Notes under the pieces: generated by a model
The model's input: the letters and a program-made list of their open reading frames with translations, nothing else
Databases searched by the model: none
Told to the model about the DNA's origin: nothing
Source: Pelomonas sp. Root1237
GTDB lineage: Bacteria > Pseudomonadota > Gammaproteobacteria > Burkholderiales > Burkholderiaceae_C
Length of the DNA: 64,000 bases
Reading direction: 5' to 3'
Assembly (NCBI RefSeq): GCF_001425055.1
Contig: NZ_LMDK01000016.1
Coordinates: 347,803 to 411,802 of the forward strand
In this document: positions 35,721 to 44,965 of the stretch, piece by piece
How positions within the stretch are numbered: the stretch's first letter is position 1
Layout of the letters: every line of letters begins with the position of its first letter
Translations under genes and position numbers: made by a program

Positions 35721-37108
35721 CAGACCAGGCTCGCCACCAGGTCGTGCCCATCAGCTGCGACGACGCGGGCGCGCACGAAGTCGCCCACCTTCATCGTCTT
35801 GCTGGCCTTCTCGGGCGGCAGGATCTTCACGGTGCCGTCGATCTCGGGCGCGTCGGCGTAGGAGCGCCCCACCCCGCCCTTGCGGCCCAGGGCCGGCGCG
35901 GAGTCGACGAGCACCTGCAGCGTCTGGCCAACACGGCTTTGCAGCTTGGCGGCCGAGACCTGTTCGGCCACGGCCATGAAGCGCGCACGGCGCTCCTCAC
36001 GCACCTCTTTGGGCAGCGCACCGGGGATCTCGTTGGCGCTGGCGCCCTCGACCGGCGAATAGGCAAAGCAGCCCGCGCGGTCGATCCTGGCTTCCTGCAT
36101 GAAGTCCAGCAGATGCTGGAACTCGGCCTCGGTCTCGCCGGGGAAGCCAGCAATGAAGGTCGAGCGGATCACCAGTTCCGGGCAGCTCTCGCGCCAGCGC
36201 AGGATGCGCTCCATGTTCTTCTCGCCGTTCGCCGGGCGCTTCATGCGCTTGAGCACATCGGGGTGGGAATGCTGGAAGGGCACGTCCAGATAAGGCAGCA
36301 CCAGGCCTTCGGCCATCATCGGCAGCACCTCATCCACGTGCGGATACGGGTAGACGTAATGCAGGCGCACCCAGGCGCCGTAGGGCTTGGCGATCTCGCC
36401 GAGCTGGGCGACCAGGTCCAGCATGCGGGTCTTGACCGGCTTGCCGTCCCAGAAGCCCATGCGGTACTTCACGTCCACGCCATAGGCCGACGTGTCCTGG
36501 CTGATGACGAGCAGCTCCTTGACGCCGCTCTCGAACAGCGCGCGGGCCTCGTTCAGCACGTCGCCGATGGGGCGCGACACCAGGTCGCCGCGCATGCTGG
36601 GGATGATGCAGAAGGAACAGCGGTGGTTGCAGCCTTCGCTGATCTTCAAGTAGGCGTAGTGCTTGGGCGTCAGCTTGACGCCGTAGCTGGGCACCAGGTC
36701 GACAAAGGGGTCGTGGGGCTTGGGCACATGGGTGTGCACCGCGTCCATGACCTCCTGGGTCGCATGCGGGCCGGTGACGGCCAGCACGCTGGGGTGGATC
36801 TCGCGCACCAGGCTGCCGGCATCGCTGCTGCCGGCGCCGGCCTTGGCGCCCAGGCAGCCGGTGACGATGACCTTGCCGTTCTTGGCCAGGGCCTCGCCGA
36901 TGGTGTCCAGGCTTTCCTTGACGGCGTCGTCGATGAAGCCGCAGGTGTTGACGATCACAAGGTCGGCGCCGGCAAAGGTCTTGGAGGTTTCGTAGCCCTC
37001 GGCACGCAGCTGGGTGAGGATGAGCTCGGAATCGGTCAAAGCCTTCGGGCAGCCGAGGCTGACGAAGCCAATCTTCGGAATGGCGGCGGGGGTGATCTGT
37101 TCATTCAT
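35720..37108 (-). CDS. rimO: ribosomal protein S12 methylthiotransferase RimO
   Basis: RimO adds a methylthio group to Asp89 (E. coli numbering) of ribosomal protein S12. It has 462 residues. The N-terminal MTTase domain has [15 protein letters not shown] and [10 protein letters not shown]. The radical SAM cluster is [10 protein letters not shown], followed by [14 protein letters not shown]-terminal TRAM domain ends the protein ([18 protein letters not shown]). The start [14 protein letters not shown] at 37108 is chosen; the frame is open 48 bp further. metC follows directly, overlapping by one base. Confidence 0.96.
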   Translation of the reverse strand: MNEQITPAAIPKIGFVSLGCPKALTDSELILTQLRAEGYETSKTFAGADLVIVNTCGFIDDAVKESLDTIGEALAKNGKVIVTGCLGAKAGAGSSDAGSLVREIHPSVLAVTGPHATQEVMDAVHTHVPKPHDPFVDLVPSYGVKLTPKHYAYLKISEGCNHRCSFCIIPSMRGDLVSRPIGDVLNEARALFESGVKELLVISQDTSAYGVDVKYRMGFWDGKPVKTRMLDLVAQLGEIAKPYGAWVRLHYVYPYPHVDEVLPMMAEGLVLPYLDVPFQHSHPDVLKRMKRPANGEKNMERILRWRESCPELVIRSTFIAGFPGETEAEFQHLLDFMQEARIDRAGCFAYSPVEGASANEIPGALPKEVREERRARFMAVAEQVSAAKLQSRVGQTLQVLVDSAPALGRKGGVGRSYADAPEIDGTVKILPPEKASKTMKVGDFVRARVVAADGHDLVASLV

Positions 37109-37199
37109 CACCGTATTTTCGGCGATGTGACGAACCGGCGGCTTTCCAGCGGCCATGCAGCTGTCCGAAACGACCGAACTTCACTGGAAAGGCAGGCCG

Positions 37200-37421
37200 C
37201 TATTCGACAGTTTCCACCGTGACGGAGGCTGCAAATGGGGGATTGATGGACTGCGCCTCGCGAACGACATAGCTGCCGACCCGCACCCCCTCAGGATCGA
37301 CCACCTCGAAATAGGAGATGCGGGTCTCCACGCCATCACGCTGGACCGATTCGGCACCCGTCGCCCTCAGCTGGTGACCCTGCGGAACGTAGATGCGCCG
37401 CTGGTGCTCTTTCTCAGTCAT
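37200..37421 (-). CDS. small hypothetical protein
   Basis: A 73-residue protein beginning MTEKEHQRRIYVPQG, with a good ribosome-binding site (GAGGAG 6 nt before the ATG), which supports its reality. It reads as a small beta-rich soluble domain (ISYFEVVDPEGVRVGSYVV). No family recognised. It lies between phaR and rimO on the same strand. Confidence 0.6.
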   Translation of the reverse strand: MTEKEHQRRIYVPQGHQLRATGAESVQRDGVETRISYFEVVDPEGVRVGSYVVREAQSINPPFAASVTVETVE

Positions 37422-37538
37422 GCTCGCTCCTCGACATAGGAACAGCACAGTTGCGGGCGGCACCCGCCTGGTCAAGGCACGCTTACCTGCCCTCACGCGC
37501 GTTACGTAGCCGAGCGAGCCGCAACTGCGGCCGACAGC

Positions 37539-38069
37539 CTATTTCTTGGGCGTGAACGGGAACATCACTCCCGCCTGCTTGAGCTGCTCCTGCCACTGGT
37601 TCATCAGCGTCTTGGACTGCTCGGCATAGCCGCCCATCAGGCCGGTCCAGGCCTCGGGGGTGAAGGGCATGCCGCCGGGCGTCTGCTCCGTGAAGCGCGA
37701 CTGCAGGTCGGTGAAGGCCTGCATCTGCCGCTCCAGCAGGCCGCCCATGACGCCCTGCATGGCATGGCCGTAGAAGCGAATGATCTGGGCCAGCGAGCTG
37801 GTCGAGAACATCGGCACGCCGCCAGTCTCCTCCTCCAGGATGATCTGCAGCAGGATGGAACGCGTCAGGTCTTCCTGGGTCTTGGCGTCATGCACCTCGA
37901 ACTCGACACCTTCCAGCACCATGCGCTTGACGTCGGCCAGCGTGATGTAGCTGCTGGTCTGCGTGTCGTAGAGGCGCCGGTTGGGGTATTTCTTGAGGAT
38001 GCGCAGCCCGGGCTTGGTGTCGCCGGACTGGGCTTGCTCGGATGCCGCTTTCTTGCGGGCAGTCGCCAT
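37539..38069 (-). CDS. phaR: polyhydroxyalkanoate synthesis repressor PhaR
   Basis: PhaR binds PHB and DNA and represses phasin genes until polymer is present. The 176 residues include the N-terminal DNA-binding domain with the hallmark LRILKKYPNRRLYDTQTSSYITLADV (seen as KYPNRRLYDT and SYITLADVK). The PHB accumulation regulatory domain follows (ILLQIILEEE, PMFSTSSLAQIIRFYG). The C-terminal part is amphipathic (QMQAFTDLQSRF). The ATG at 38069 fits the MATARKKAA start. It matches the presence of a 3-hydroxybutyrate dehydrogenase at 44.2 kb. Confidence 0.96.
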   Translation of the reverse strand: MATARKKAASEQAQSGDTKPGLRILKKYPNRRLYDTQTSSYITLADVKRMVLEGVEFEVHDAKTQEDLTRSILLQIILEEETGGVPMFSTSSLAQIIRFYGHAMQGVMGGLLERQMQAFTDLQSRFTEQTPGGMPFTPEAWTGLMGGYAEQSKTLMNQWQEQLKQAGVMFPFTPKK

Positions 38070-38222
38070 GCGTGGGTCTCCTGTGCAGTGCAGCAAATTC
38101 TAGGCAGAGCCTGACCGCCGTTCCGAACGGGTTTACCTGGGGCTGGTGAACCGAGCTGTCCGCCAAGGAAACTCACCAAACGCCGCAATTGGGCGCAGGC
38201 GTGCCAGCGCGTGGGCAAAGAA

Positions 38223-38253
38223 AAGCCCCCCGAACCTTTCGATTCGGGGGCTT
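38223..38253 (-). terminator. rho-independent terminator after tRNA remnant
   Basis: On the minus strand, AAGCCCCCGAA ... TTCGGGGGGCTT forms an 11-bp stem (one bulged base) followed by TTCTTTG. It lies 20 bp after the decayed tRNA 3' half, as expected for the terminator of a former tRNA transcript. Confidence 0.75.
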
Positions 38254-38271
38254 CCAATCTTCAAAATTTGA

Positions 38272-38313
38272 TAGGCGCGATTGGGATTCGAACCAACCCA
38301 CCGTGGCAAGGTG
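38272..38313 (-). pseudogene. decayed tRNA 3' half (tRNA-Val-like)
   Basis: The 13 bases TAGGCGCGATTGG, then one extra G, then ATTCGAACCAAC repeat the T-arm and acceptor 3' strand of the intact tRNA-Val at 40.9 kb. The anticodon-arm part is degraded (CCACCGTGGCAAGGTG against CCACCATGTCAAGGTG) and the variable region is lost. No 5' half follows. It looks like an attachment-site duplicate or a broken tandem tRNA copy. Confidence 0.7.
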
Positions 38314-38480
38314 AGGAAATGGGGCTACGGGACATGCTAGGACATTGATTTCACAGGAGAAATTTCCCTTATACGTCCCGACCCGCTTCCTAAACCACAC
38401 CCCATTTTTCGCACGTTTCTGGGCTGGGGAAGCAGGATGGCCATGCGGATCACCTATCCAGCGCTGGCGCCCATCGAGCG
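38314..38480. other. non-coding spacer, GGDEF gene to tRNA remnant
   Basis: This 167-bp stretch has lower GC around 38330-38410 than its surroundings. It holds no gene I can support; a 103-codon open frame here reads through the tRNA remnant and terminator and is rejected. Confidence 0.4.
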
Positions 38481-40424
38481 TCAACTGTGCAGCGGCACCA
38501 CTGAGCCGCAGGCAATCGCTTCCTGCAGGCTGCCTTCAGTGGGCTTGGCGCCTGCGCCAGCCGCGGACGGCGCCCCGACGCCGAACCAGCCGTTGCGTCC
38601 ACGAGCCTTGGCTTGGTAGAGCGCCTCGTCGGCGAGCTCCACCGATCGCTCCCAGGAGCCGCCGTGCTGCGCGCCGGGGACGAGAGGATATGGGGCGAAG
38701 CCGATACTGCATGAGATCTTCAGAGGTTGCCCGTCCGGCAGCTCGACCGGGCTCCCGTCAATGGCTTTGCGCAGCCTTTCGGCCAGCTGCGCCGCATGCC
38801 CGCGGGGCGTTCCCCGCGTCATGAGCAGGAACTCTTCGCCGCCCCAGCGGATGAGCTCGTCCTCCCCTCGCAACACACCCTTTAGGCGCTCCGCCGCCTG
38901 CCGCAGCACGGCGTCCCCGGCAGGGTGGCCGAAGCTGTCGTTGACACGCTTGAAGTGGTCGAGGTCAATCAGGTAGAAGAGCAGGTCCACCGGCTCGGCC
39001 GCGACCGTCTCGCGGCCCGCATGGGAGCGGTCCGCGGCAGCCACGTGCGAATCCACCTGGGCCATGAAGTGCCGGCGGTTGCGCAGGCCCGTCAGCGGAT
39101 CGGTGACCGCCATGTCCTGGAGCTGGCGGTTCACGGCTGCCAAGGTTCTCGCATGCCGGCGTGTCGCCCTCACCACCAGCAGTGCCGCAGCGCTGCAGGC
39201 GAGCGCGGCCAGGATCACGGCCGCAACGACGGTCCGCTGCGTCTGGCGCTCGCTGGCCTGGCGCTGGGCGCGCTCACGCTCGGCACTCGCGAGGGCCTGG
39301 TCCAGCGTCAGTCCGGCCCGATGCGATTCGTCCAGGCTCTTGCGCAGGCCCTGCAGGTGCTCCGCCAGCGCGCGGTAGGCCTCGTCGTGGCGGCGCGCGA
39401 AGGCGTACTCCTCGGCCACCTCGTCCAGCATTTCCCAACGGTCGCTGCCCTGGGCTTCGGCCTCCAAGATGGCCAGGCCCTCAGCGTGCCTGCTCAGACG
39501 GTTGAGTGCCTTGCCCCGGTTGAATCTGGCGACGCGCGTCGTGTCAGCGTCGCCCCGGGCCGCGACGATCGCGGCGTCGGCCATCTCCAGCGCCGCCGCC
39601 GGCAGCCCGGCCTTCAGCAAGGCGTCCGACTGGTTGCACAGGAAGTTCACCAGCATGTAGGGCGTGCGCCCCAACTTGCGGGCGATCTCCTGCGCCCGTG
39701 GTCCCAGCGGGCGTAGCTTGTCCCACTCGCCGGTTGCCCGGTACATGTCGTTCAGCAGCACCAGCGTCCTGAGCTGCTCCACGCCGTCGTCCACCGCCTC
39801 CTGCTCCTGCAGCACGGCCAGCAGCTCCCGCTCCGCTTCGTCCAGCTTGCCGGCCGAGCGGAGCCGGTCCGCCCATTCGTCACGGGCCCACCAAGTGACC
39901 TTGTCGGCGGGATGCCGGATGGCCAGTTGCCTGGCCTCCTGCGTGTAGCGGCCGAGAGCGTGGAACTGCTTCCAGTCCTCCTGCAGCACCAGCAGCACCC
40001 GGAGCTCGTCATGCCAGTCGCCGCGGGCCCGCGCCTCGGCGAGCAGGCGCATGCCTTCCGGCACGGCCTTGTCCAGCTCCTGCCGAGCCTTGAGCTGGCC
40101 GATGCGCAGCAGGCGATGGCGGAACTCGAGCACCGGGTCGCGGTGTTGCCGCAGAAGGCCGGCCGCCCGATCGAGCAGTTCGCTGGCGCGCCCCCCATCC
40201 GAATGCCGCAACTGCCTACCCTGCTCCAGCAGGGCCGCCACCTCCAGCAGAGGGTCGCCGCTGGCGTTGGCCTGCGAACGGCTGCGCTCCAGGAAGGCAA
40301 GGAACTCGGTGCGGGGCGCGAATGTCTGGACGTCCTGTACTTGCTGGTCAAAGGCACTCACGCTCGGGGTGAGCGCGAAAGCCAGTCCTTGCCAAGCAAA
40401 CACCGCCATCCACAGCGCTCGCAC
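38481..40424 (-). CDS. TPR-containing membrane GGDEF protein (diguanylate cyclase)
   Basis: About 647 residues from a GTG start (ATG at 40409 and longer starts to 40553 are possible). A signal-like N-terminus (LWMAVFAWQGLAFAL) leads to a large periplasmic helical region with TPR-like repeats (about 50-430). A transmembrane helix follows (VVAAVILAALACSAAALLVV), then a cytoplasmic GGDEF domain with DPLTGLRNRRHF and RWGGEEF. Here the inhibitory I-site is kept (RGED, four residues before RWGGEEF), unlike the cyclase at 26.9 kb. The signal sensed is unknown. The gene fills most of the segment between the tRNA-Val gene and the decayed tRNA copy. Confidence 0.85.
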   Translation of the reverse strand: MRALWMAVFAWQGLAFALTPSVSAFDQQVQDVQTFAPRTEFLAFLERSRSQANASGDPLLEVAALLEQGRQLRHSDGGRASELLDRAAGLLRQHRDPVLEFRHRLLRIGQLKARQELDKAVPEGMRLLAEARARGDWHDELRVLLVLQEDWKQFHALGRYTQEARQLAIRHPADKVTWWARDEWADRLRSAGKLDEAERELLAVLQEQEAVDDGVEQLRTLVLLNDMYRATGEWDKLRPLGPRAQEIARKLGRTPYMLVNFLCNQSDALLKAGLPAAALEMADAAIVAARGDADTTRVARFNRGKALNRLSRHAEGLAILEAEAQGSDRWEMLDEVAEEYAFARRHDEAYRALAEHLQGLRKSLDESHRAGLTLDQALASAERERAQRQASERQTQRTVVAAVILAALACSAAALLVVRATRRHARTLAAVNRQLQDMAVTDPLTGLRNRRHFMAQVDSHVAAADRSHAGRETVAAEPVDLLFYLIDLDHFKRVNDSFGHPAGDAVLRQAAERLKGVLRGEDELIRWGGEEFLLMTRGTPRGHAAQLAERLRKAIDGSPVELPDGQPLKISCSIGFAPYPLVPGAQHGGSWERSVELADEALYQAKARGRNGWFGVGAPSAAGAGAKPTEGSLQEAIACGSVVPLHS

Positions 40425-40647
40425 TCGCAGCCGCGCCGGACCCGTGCGCCGCCGAGGCCCGCCTGTTCCGGAGTACCCATTCCAAAGAACTGCCACACCG
40501 ACCCCACTACAGCGGCAACCACTGCATGACCAATTTTCGGACCGGCATGCCAACGCGTGTCAGCCATCCTCCCGCCACGGGCTGGCGCGCACAAGAATCC
40601 ATCACGAACTGCCGGAAAACTGCAGACGTCGACCGCGGCGTGCCTGT

Positions 40648-40746
40648 ATCGACAGGTACAGCGGCGCCAAGGGTCGTAAGGATCGGCCTCAGCTCGACGC
40701 CATGCTGAAGGGCGTGGCTCGGAAGGAATTTGACGTGGTCGCGGCT
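40648..40746 (+). pseudogene. serine recombinase (resolvase/invertase) gene fragment
   Basis: One plus frame reads SGAKGRKDRPQLDAMLKGV and ARKEFDVVAA over about 33 codons. This matches the segment SGAKGR(D/K)xRPxLDxLLKxxxRxEFDxxxA of serine resolvases. The catalytic N-terminal Ser region is missing, and the expected W-S-x-D-R-L-G-R continuation is absent, so this is a short remnant. It supports a mobile-element origin for the tRNA-flanked islet. Confidence 0.6.
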
Positions 40747-40811
40747 CAGCACTGCTGCGTCACAGCTTGGCTCAAGCACCACGACACTGGTAAATCGTTG
40801 ACTTCAAAAGC

Positions 40812-40849
40812 AAAAATGCCTCAGATCCGTGAAGATCTGAGGCATTTTT
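40812..40849 (-). terminator. strong terminator of tRNA-Val (bidirectional)
   Basis: AAAAATGCCTCAGATC / GATCTGAGGCATTTTT is a perfect 16-bp stem with a 6-nt loop. It has A- and T-tracts on both sides and lies 42 bp past the tRNA-Val 3' end. Confidence 0.9.
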
Positions 40850-40891
40850 AACCTACCGTCGGACTGCCCCCACTGGGTCAGTCTTCATATT

Positions 40892-40968
40892 TGGTAGGCG
40901 CGATTGGATTCGAACCAACGACCCCCACCATGTCAAGGTGGTGCTCTAACCAACTGAGCTACGCGCCT
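40892..40968 (-). tRNA. tRNA-Val (GAC)
   Basis: On the minus strand, the acceptor stem AGGCGCG/CGCGCCT, D-arm GCTCAGTTGGTTAGAGC, anticodon stem CCACC/GGTGG with loop TTGACAT (anticodon GAC) and T-arm GTTGG-TTCGAAT-CCAAT form a complete cloverleaf with an encoded CCA. The partial duplicate of its 3' half is at 38.27 kb. Confidence 0.96.
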
Positions 40969-41013
40969 GAAGAGCTGCGCACTATAGCAGGTTTTTCAGG
41001 TCCTCGTCCAGGC

Positions 41014-43272
41014 TCACTTGCGGCGTGCCGAGCGCACACCAGAGATGGCGCAGAGGTCGCGCAGCACCTTGGCCAACCTGGATGCATCAGACAGCTCCAG
41101 CGTGAAGCTCATCCAGGCCGTGTCGCCGCCGCCCGCGCGGGGTTTGACGGCGCCGGGCTTCATCGACTGCGTGTTCACCGCGACGACATTCATCTTCTCC
41201 TTGGCGAAGATCTCCAGCACGTCGCGCAGCAGGCCCTGGCGGTCACCGGCCTCGACGAGCACGTCCACGGGATAGACGGGCGCACCCTTGCCCACCGTTT
41301 CACCACCGCCCCACTCCACCGCGATGACGCGCTCGGGCGAGCGACGCTTCATCTCGGCGAGGTTGCTGCAATCGCTGCGGTGGATGGCCACGCCCTTGCC
41401 GCGCGTGACGAAGCCGGAAATGGCGTCGGGCGGCGCGGGCCGGCAGCAGCGCGACAGCGTCGTCAGCAGCGAGTCGATGCCCACCACGAGCACGCCGCCA
41501 CGGTTGCTGCTGGCGCTGCGCGTGTGCCGCTGCGCGAGCAGTTCGTTCTCATCCACCGCCGGCTCGGGCGGTCGCAGCAGCAGCTCGATGTTGCGCAGCG
41601 AGTATTCGTCCTTGCCGACGACCTCGAACAGCGCATCCGCACCCTTGAAGCCCAGGCGCGCAGCCAGCTCGTCGAGCTTGAGCGCCGTCTTGCCTTCGCG
41701 CTGCAGCAGCTTCTCGACCAGGTCGCGGCCCTTGGCAATCGTCTGCGCCTGCTGCAGCGCGTTGAACCACGCACGCACCTTGGCGCGCGAGCGTGGGCTC
41801 TGCAGATAGCCGAGCTCTGGGTTGAGCCAGTCCAGCGACGGGCCGCCTTCCTTGGTCGCGATGATCTCGACAGTCTGGCCGCTTTGCAGCGGCGTGTTCA
41901 ACGGCAGCATCTGGCCGTCGATGCGCGCGCCGCGGCAGCGGTGGCCGAGGTCGGTGTGCACCGCATAGGCGAAGTCCACCGGCGTCGCGCCGGCCGCCAG
42001 CTCGACGATGGTGGCCTGCGGCGTGAAGACATAGATGCGGTCGTCGAACACCGGGCCGCCCTCGGCGCCCTGCACGGTGTCGCGCTCCCAGGCCAGCAGC
42101 TGGTTGAGCACGGCCTTGCGGGCTCGAGCGACCTGCTCCTCGAACTCGCCAGCCGCGCTGACACCGGCATAGCCGCGCGCACCGGCCTCCTTGTAGGCCC
42201 AGTGGGCGGCAACGCCGTGTTCGGCGTGCTCATGCATCTCGCGCGTGCGGATCTGCACCTCCATCGCCCGGCCGTCGGGCCCGAGCACGACGGTGTGCAG
42301 GGACTGGTAGCCGTTGGGCTTGGGTTTGGCGATGTAGTCATCGAACTCGCCGGGCACCGGCGTATAGACCTCATGCAGCCGGGCCAGCGCGGCATAGCAA
42401 TCGGCCACGCTGGCGACGACGACGCGCAGCGCACGCAGGTCGAAGACGCGGTCCAGCGACAGGTCCTTGCCCTGCATCTTCTTGTGGATGCTGTAGAGGT
42501 GCTTGGGGCGGCCCTGCACCTCGGCGGCAATGCCCTGACCATAGAGGTCGGCCTGCAGAGCCGCGCGCGCGGCCTCAACACGCTGCTCGCGTTCGACGCG
42601 GGTCTCATGCAGGGCGCCGGCCAGGGCTTTGTAGGCCTGCGGCTGCAGGAAGCGGAATGCCAGGTCCTCCAGCTCCCACTTGATCTGCCAGATGCCCAGG
42701 CGATTGGCCAGCGGCGCGAACACCGCCTGGGACTCGGCCGCCAGGTCCTGCGGGCAAGGCTGCTTGCTGGCGGCGTACCAACGCAGCGTCTGCAGCCGTG
42801 AGGCCAGGCGCAACAGCACGACGCGCAGGTCGCGCGAGAAGGCCAGCAGCATCTTGCGCACGCGCTCGGTCTGTTCGGCGCGCAGGTCGTGCTTCCTGTC
42901 GGCCGGCAACCTGGCGTCGCGCGTGGTGCGCTGCAGCTGCACGAGGCGGCGCGTGTGCGTGACGAGGCTGGCATAGCTGTCGCCGAAGGCCTTGGCGACG
43001 ACCTCCTCCGGCTTGCTGAGGAAGTCAGCCGCATAGACCAGATAGGCCGCAGCCTGCAGCTCCTGTGCGCTGCCCACGGCGCGCAGGATGGCCGCCACGC
43101 CGTCGGCGTGAGACAGCGCGTTCTCGCCGGTGTCCAGCAACTCGCCGGCCAGCAGCGGCTCGGCAACGGCGCGGGCACGAACGACCTCGGCATTGGAATG
43201 TTCGGCGCCTGCGTCCAGCAGCGCGACGATGGGCGCCGTCGCGGCGCCCTCGGGCATCAAGCCGGTCTTCAT
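41014..43272 (-). CDS. relA: GTP pyrophosphokinase RelA
   Basis: RelA makes (p)ppGpp on starved ribosomes. It has 752 residues (E. coli 744). The N-terminal HD region is degenerate: the hydrolase HDxxED motif is missing (AAAYLVYAADFL instead), so it should be synthase-only. The synthetase domain shows the RelA-type acidic motif EFDD in PGEFDDYIAKPKPNGYQSLHT; bifunctional SpoT has RFKD there. TGS (VFTPQATIVELAAGATPVDFAY), the zinc-finger-like RCCRPAPPDAI and a C-terminal ACT domain follow. Its stop is 41 bp beyond the tRNA-Val 5' end. Confidence 0.96.
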   Translation of the reverse strand: MKTGLMPEGAATAPIVALLDAGAEHSNAEVVRARAVAEPLLAGELLDTGENALSHADGVAAILRAVGSAQELQAAAYLVYAADFLSKPEEVVAKAFGDSYASLVTHTRRLVQLQRTTRDARLPADRKHDLRAEQTERVRKMLLAFSRDLRVVLLRLASRLQTLRWYAASKQPCPQDLAAESQAVFAPLANRLGIWQIKWELEDLAFRFLQPQAYKALAGALHETRVEREQRVEAARAALQADLYGQGIAAEVQGRPKHLYSIHKKMQGKDLSLDRVFDLRALRVVVASVADCYAALARLHEVYTPVPGEFDDYIAKPKPNGYQSLHTVVLGPDGRAMEVQIRTREMHEHAEHGVAAHWAYKEAGARGYAGVSAAGEFEEQVARARKAVLNQLLAWERDTVQGAEGGPVFDDRIYVFTPQATIVELAAGATPVDFAYAVHTDLGHRCRGARIDGQMLPLNTPLQSGQTVEIIATKEGGPSLDWLNPELGYLQSPRSRAKVRAWFNALQQAQTIAKGRDLVEKLLQREGKTALKLDELAARLGFKGADALFEVVGKDEYSLRNIELLLRPPEPAVDENELLAQRHTRSASSNRGGVLVVGIDSLLTTLSRCCRPAPPDAISGFVTRGKGVAIHRSDCSNLAEMKRRSPERVIAVEWGGGETVGKGAPVYPVDVLVEAGDRQGLLRDVLEIFAKEKMNVVAVNTQSMKPGAVKPRAGGGDTAWMSFTLELSDASRLAKVLRDLCAISGVRSARRK

Positions 43273-44150
43273 GAACTGAGGAAATCCCTCACGACGGCAA
43301 TCTGGTTGGCATGAATCAACGTGGGCGCATGGCCGATGCCGGGCAACTCGACCAGGCGAGCGCTCGGGCCGCGTTGCGTCATGGCGCGCGCCGTCTCGGC
43401 ACTGAGCAGGTCGGACTCCGCGCCGCGGATCAAGAGCGTCGGGCAGCTCAGCTGGTCATAGGCCGCCCAGAGTGCAGCCTCGCCCGCGGCCACCAGCTCG
43501 GGCGTCACGGCCGTGAAGGACAGCGCGATGGCCGGGTCGTAATGCGATTTCCACTCGCCACCCTCCTGGCGGAACAGTGGCTCGGACAGGGCCAGCCATT
43601 CCTCGTCGGTGTGCGGGCCGAAGCCCTCGGAGATGCTGCGTAGATAGGCCGCGCCCTCTTCCAGCGATTTGAAACGCATCGCCTTGCCGAGATAGCTGCC
43701 GATGCGCTGCAGGGCCTCGATGCGGATGGCCGGGCCGACGTCATTGAGCACCAGGCGGCGGATCGGGCTCGCCAACCCGTCGGGCCGCGGCAGCGAAGCC
43801 AGGCCCAGGCCGATCAAGCCACCCATGGAGGTACCGACCCAGTCGACCTGCTCGACATCCAGCCGCGCCAGCAGCGCCACCATGTCGGAAACATAACCCG
43901 GAATCTGATAGCCAGCGGGCTGGCGCAACCAGTCGGAGCGGCCGCGGCCGACGACATCGGGGCAGATGACGCGATAGCGGTCGCTCACGGCGCGAGCCAG
44001 GGCGTCGAAGTCCCGCCCCTGCCGTGACAGGCCATGCACGCAGACCAGTACCGGTGCGTCGGCGCTCGGGCCGGCCCACTCCCAATAAGCCATCCGGTGC
44101 AGGCCGGTGCTGTCCAGGCAATTGACGAAGCGCAGTTGGGGCTGGGTCAT
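43269..44150 (-). CDS. alpha/beta fold hydrolase
   Basis: A 293-residue alpha/beta hydrolase. Seen are the oxyanion HGLSRQGRDFD, nucleophile Ser108 in WVGTSMGGLIG, a later acidic residue in LIRGAESDLLS and the catalytic His in GIGHAPTL. No signal peptide. Substrate unknown; related proteins include esterases and C-C hydrolases. Its stop overlaps the relA start by 4 bp, and it is divergent from the dehydrogenase at 44195. Confidence 0.88.
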   Translation of the reverse strand: MTQPQLRFVNCLDSTGLHRMAYWEWAGPSADAPVLVCVHGLSRQGRDFDALARAVSDRYRVICPDVVGRGRSDWLRQPAGYQIPGYVSDMVALLARLDVEQVDWVGTSMGGLIGLGLASLPRPDGLASPIRRLVLNDVGPAIRIEALQRIGSYLGKAMRFKSLEEGAAYLRSISEGFGPHTDEEWLALSEPLFRQEGGEWKSHYDPAIALSFTAVTPELVAAGEAALWAAYDQLSCPTLLIRGAESDLLSAETARAMTQRGPSARLVELPGIGHAPTLIHANQIAVVRDFLSS

Positions 44151-44194
44151 GATGCAATCCTTTGAGTCATCCTAGCAACCAAGAAGGACCCTCC

Positions 44195-44965
44195 ATGTTG
44201 AAAGGCAAGACCGCCCTCGTCACGGGCTCCACCAGCGGCATCGGCCTGGGCGTGGCCCTCGCGCTCGCGCGCCAGGGCGCCAACCTGATCCTGAACGGCT
44301 TCGGCGACGTAGAAGGCCCCAAGGCCGAGGTCGCGGCGCTGGGCGTCAAGGTGGGCTATCACGGCGCCGACATGAGCAAGCCGGCCGACATCGCGGCCAT
44401 GGTGGCCTATGCCGACGCCGAGTTCGGCGGCATCGACATCCTCGTCAACAACGCCGGCATCCAGCATGTCGCGCCGGTGCAGGACTTCCCCGTAGAGAAG
44501 TGGGACGCCATCATCGCGATCAACCTCACCTCCGCCTTCCACACGACGCGCCTGGCGCTGCCCGGCATGCTGAAGAAGAACTGGGGCCGCATCATCAATA
44601 TGGCCTCGGCCCACGGCCTGGTGGCGTCGGCGCAGAAATCGGCCTATGTGGCCGCCAAGCATGGCCTGGTCGGCTTCACCAAGAGCATCGCGCTGGAGAC
44701 GGCGACATCGCCGGTGACCGTCAACGCCATCTGCCCCGGCTGGGTGCTGACGCCGCTGGTGCAGAAGCAGGTCGACGCGCTGGCCGCAAAGGACGGCGTG
44801 AGCAACGACGAGGCCAAGCGCCGCCTGCTGGCCGAGAAGCAGCCGTCGCTGCAGTTCACGACGCCAGACGAACTCGGCGCCCTGACCGTCTTCCTGTGCT
44901 CGGACGCCGCCATCAATGTGCGCGGCCAGGCCTGGGCCATGGACGGCGGCTGGACCGCAGTTTGA
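44195..44965 (+). CDS. 3-hydroxybutyrate dehydrogenase (SDR family)
   Basis: A 256-residue short-chain dehydrogenase that oxidises D-3-hydroxybutyrate to acetoacetate with NAD, feeding PHB breakdown products to central metabolism. The cofactor motif TGSTSGIG is near residue 10, the NNAG motif in LVNNAGIQHV, and the catalytic Ser-Tyr-Lys is seen as MASAHGLVAS and SAYVAAKHG. The segment CPGWVLTPLVQKQ and the QPS region are characteristic of BdhA-type enzymes. The ATG at 44195 has AAGAAGGACC upstream. Poly-hydroxybutyrate context fits phaR at 37.5 kb. Confidence 0.92.
   Translation: MLKGKTALVTGSTSGIGLGVALALARQGANLILNGFGDVEGPKAEVAALGVKVGYHGADMSKPADIAAMVAYADAEFGGIDILVNNAGIQHVAPVQDFPVEKWDAIIAINLTSAFHTTRLALPGMLKKNWGRIINMASAHGLVASAQKSAYVAAKHGLVGFTKSIALETATSPVTVNAICPGWVLTPLVQKQVDALAAKDGVSNDEAKRRLLAEKQPSLQFTTPDELGALTVFLCSDAAINVRGQAWAMDGGWTAV

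Noticed and set aside
38173..38484. 103-codon minus frame after the GGDEF gene
   Set aside because: It reads through the decayed tRNA and its terminator; no family resemblance.
40507..40782. 91-codon minus frame upstream of the GGDEF gene
   Set aside because: It overlaps the recombinase fragment on the other strand and has no recognisable domain or ribosome-binding site.
40891..42801. 636-codon plus frame opposite relA, running through the tRNA-Val gene
   Set aside because: It starts inside the tRNA and mirrors relA; not a gene.
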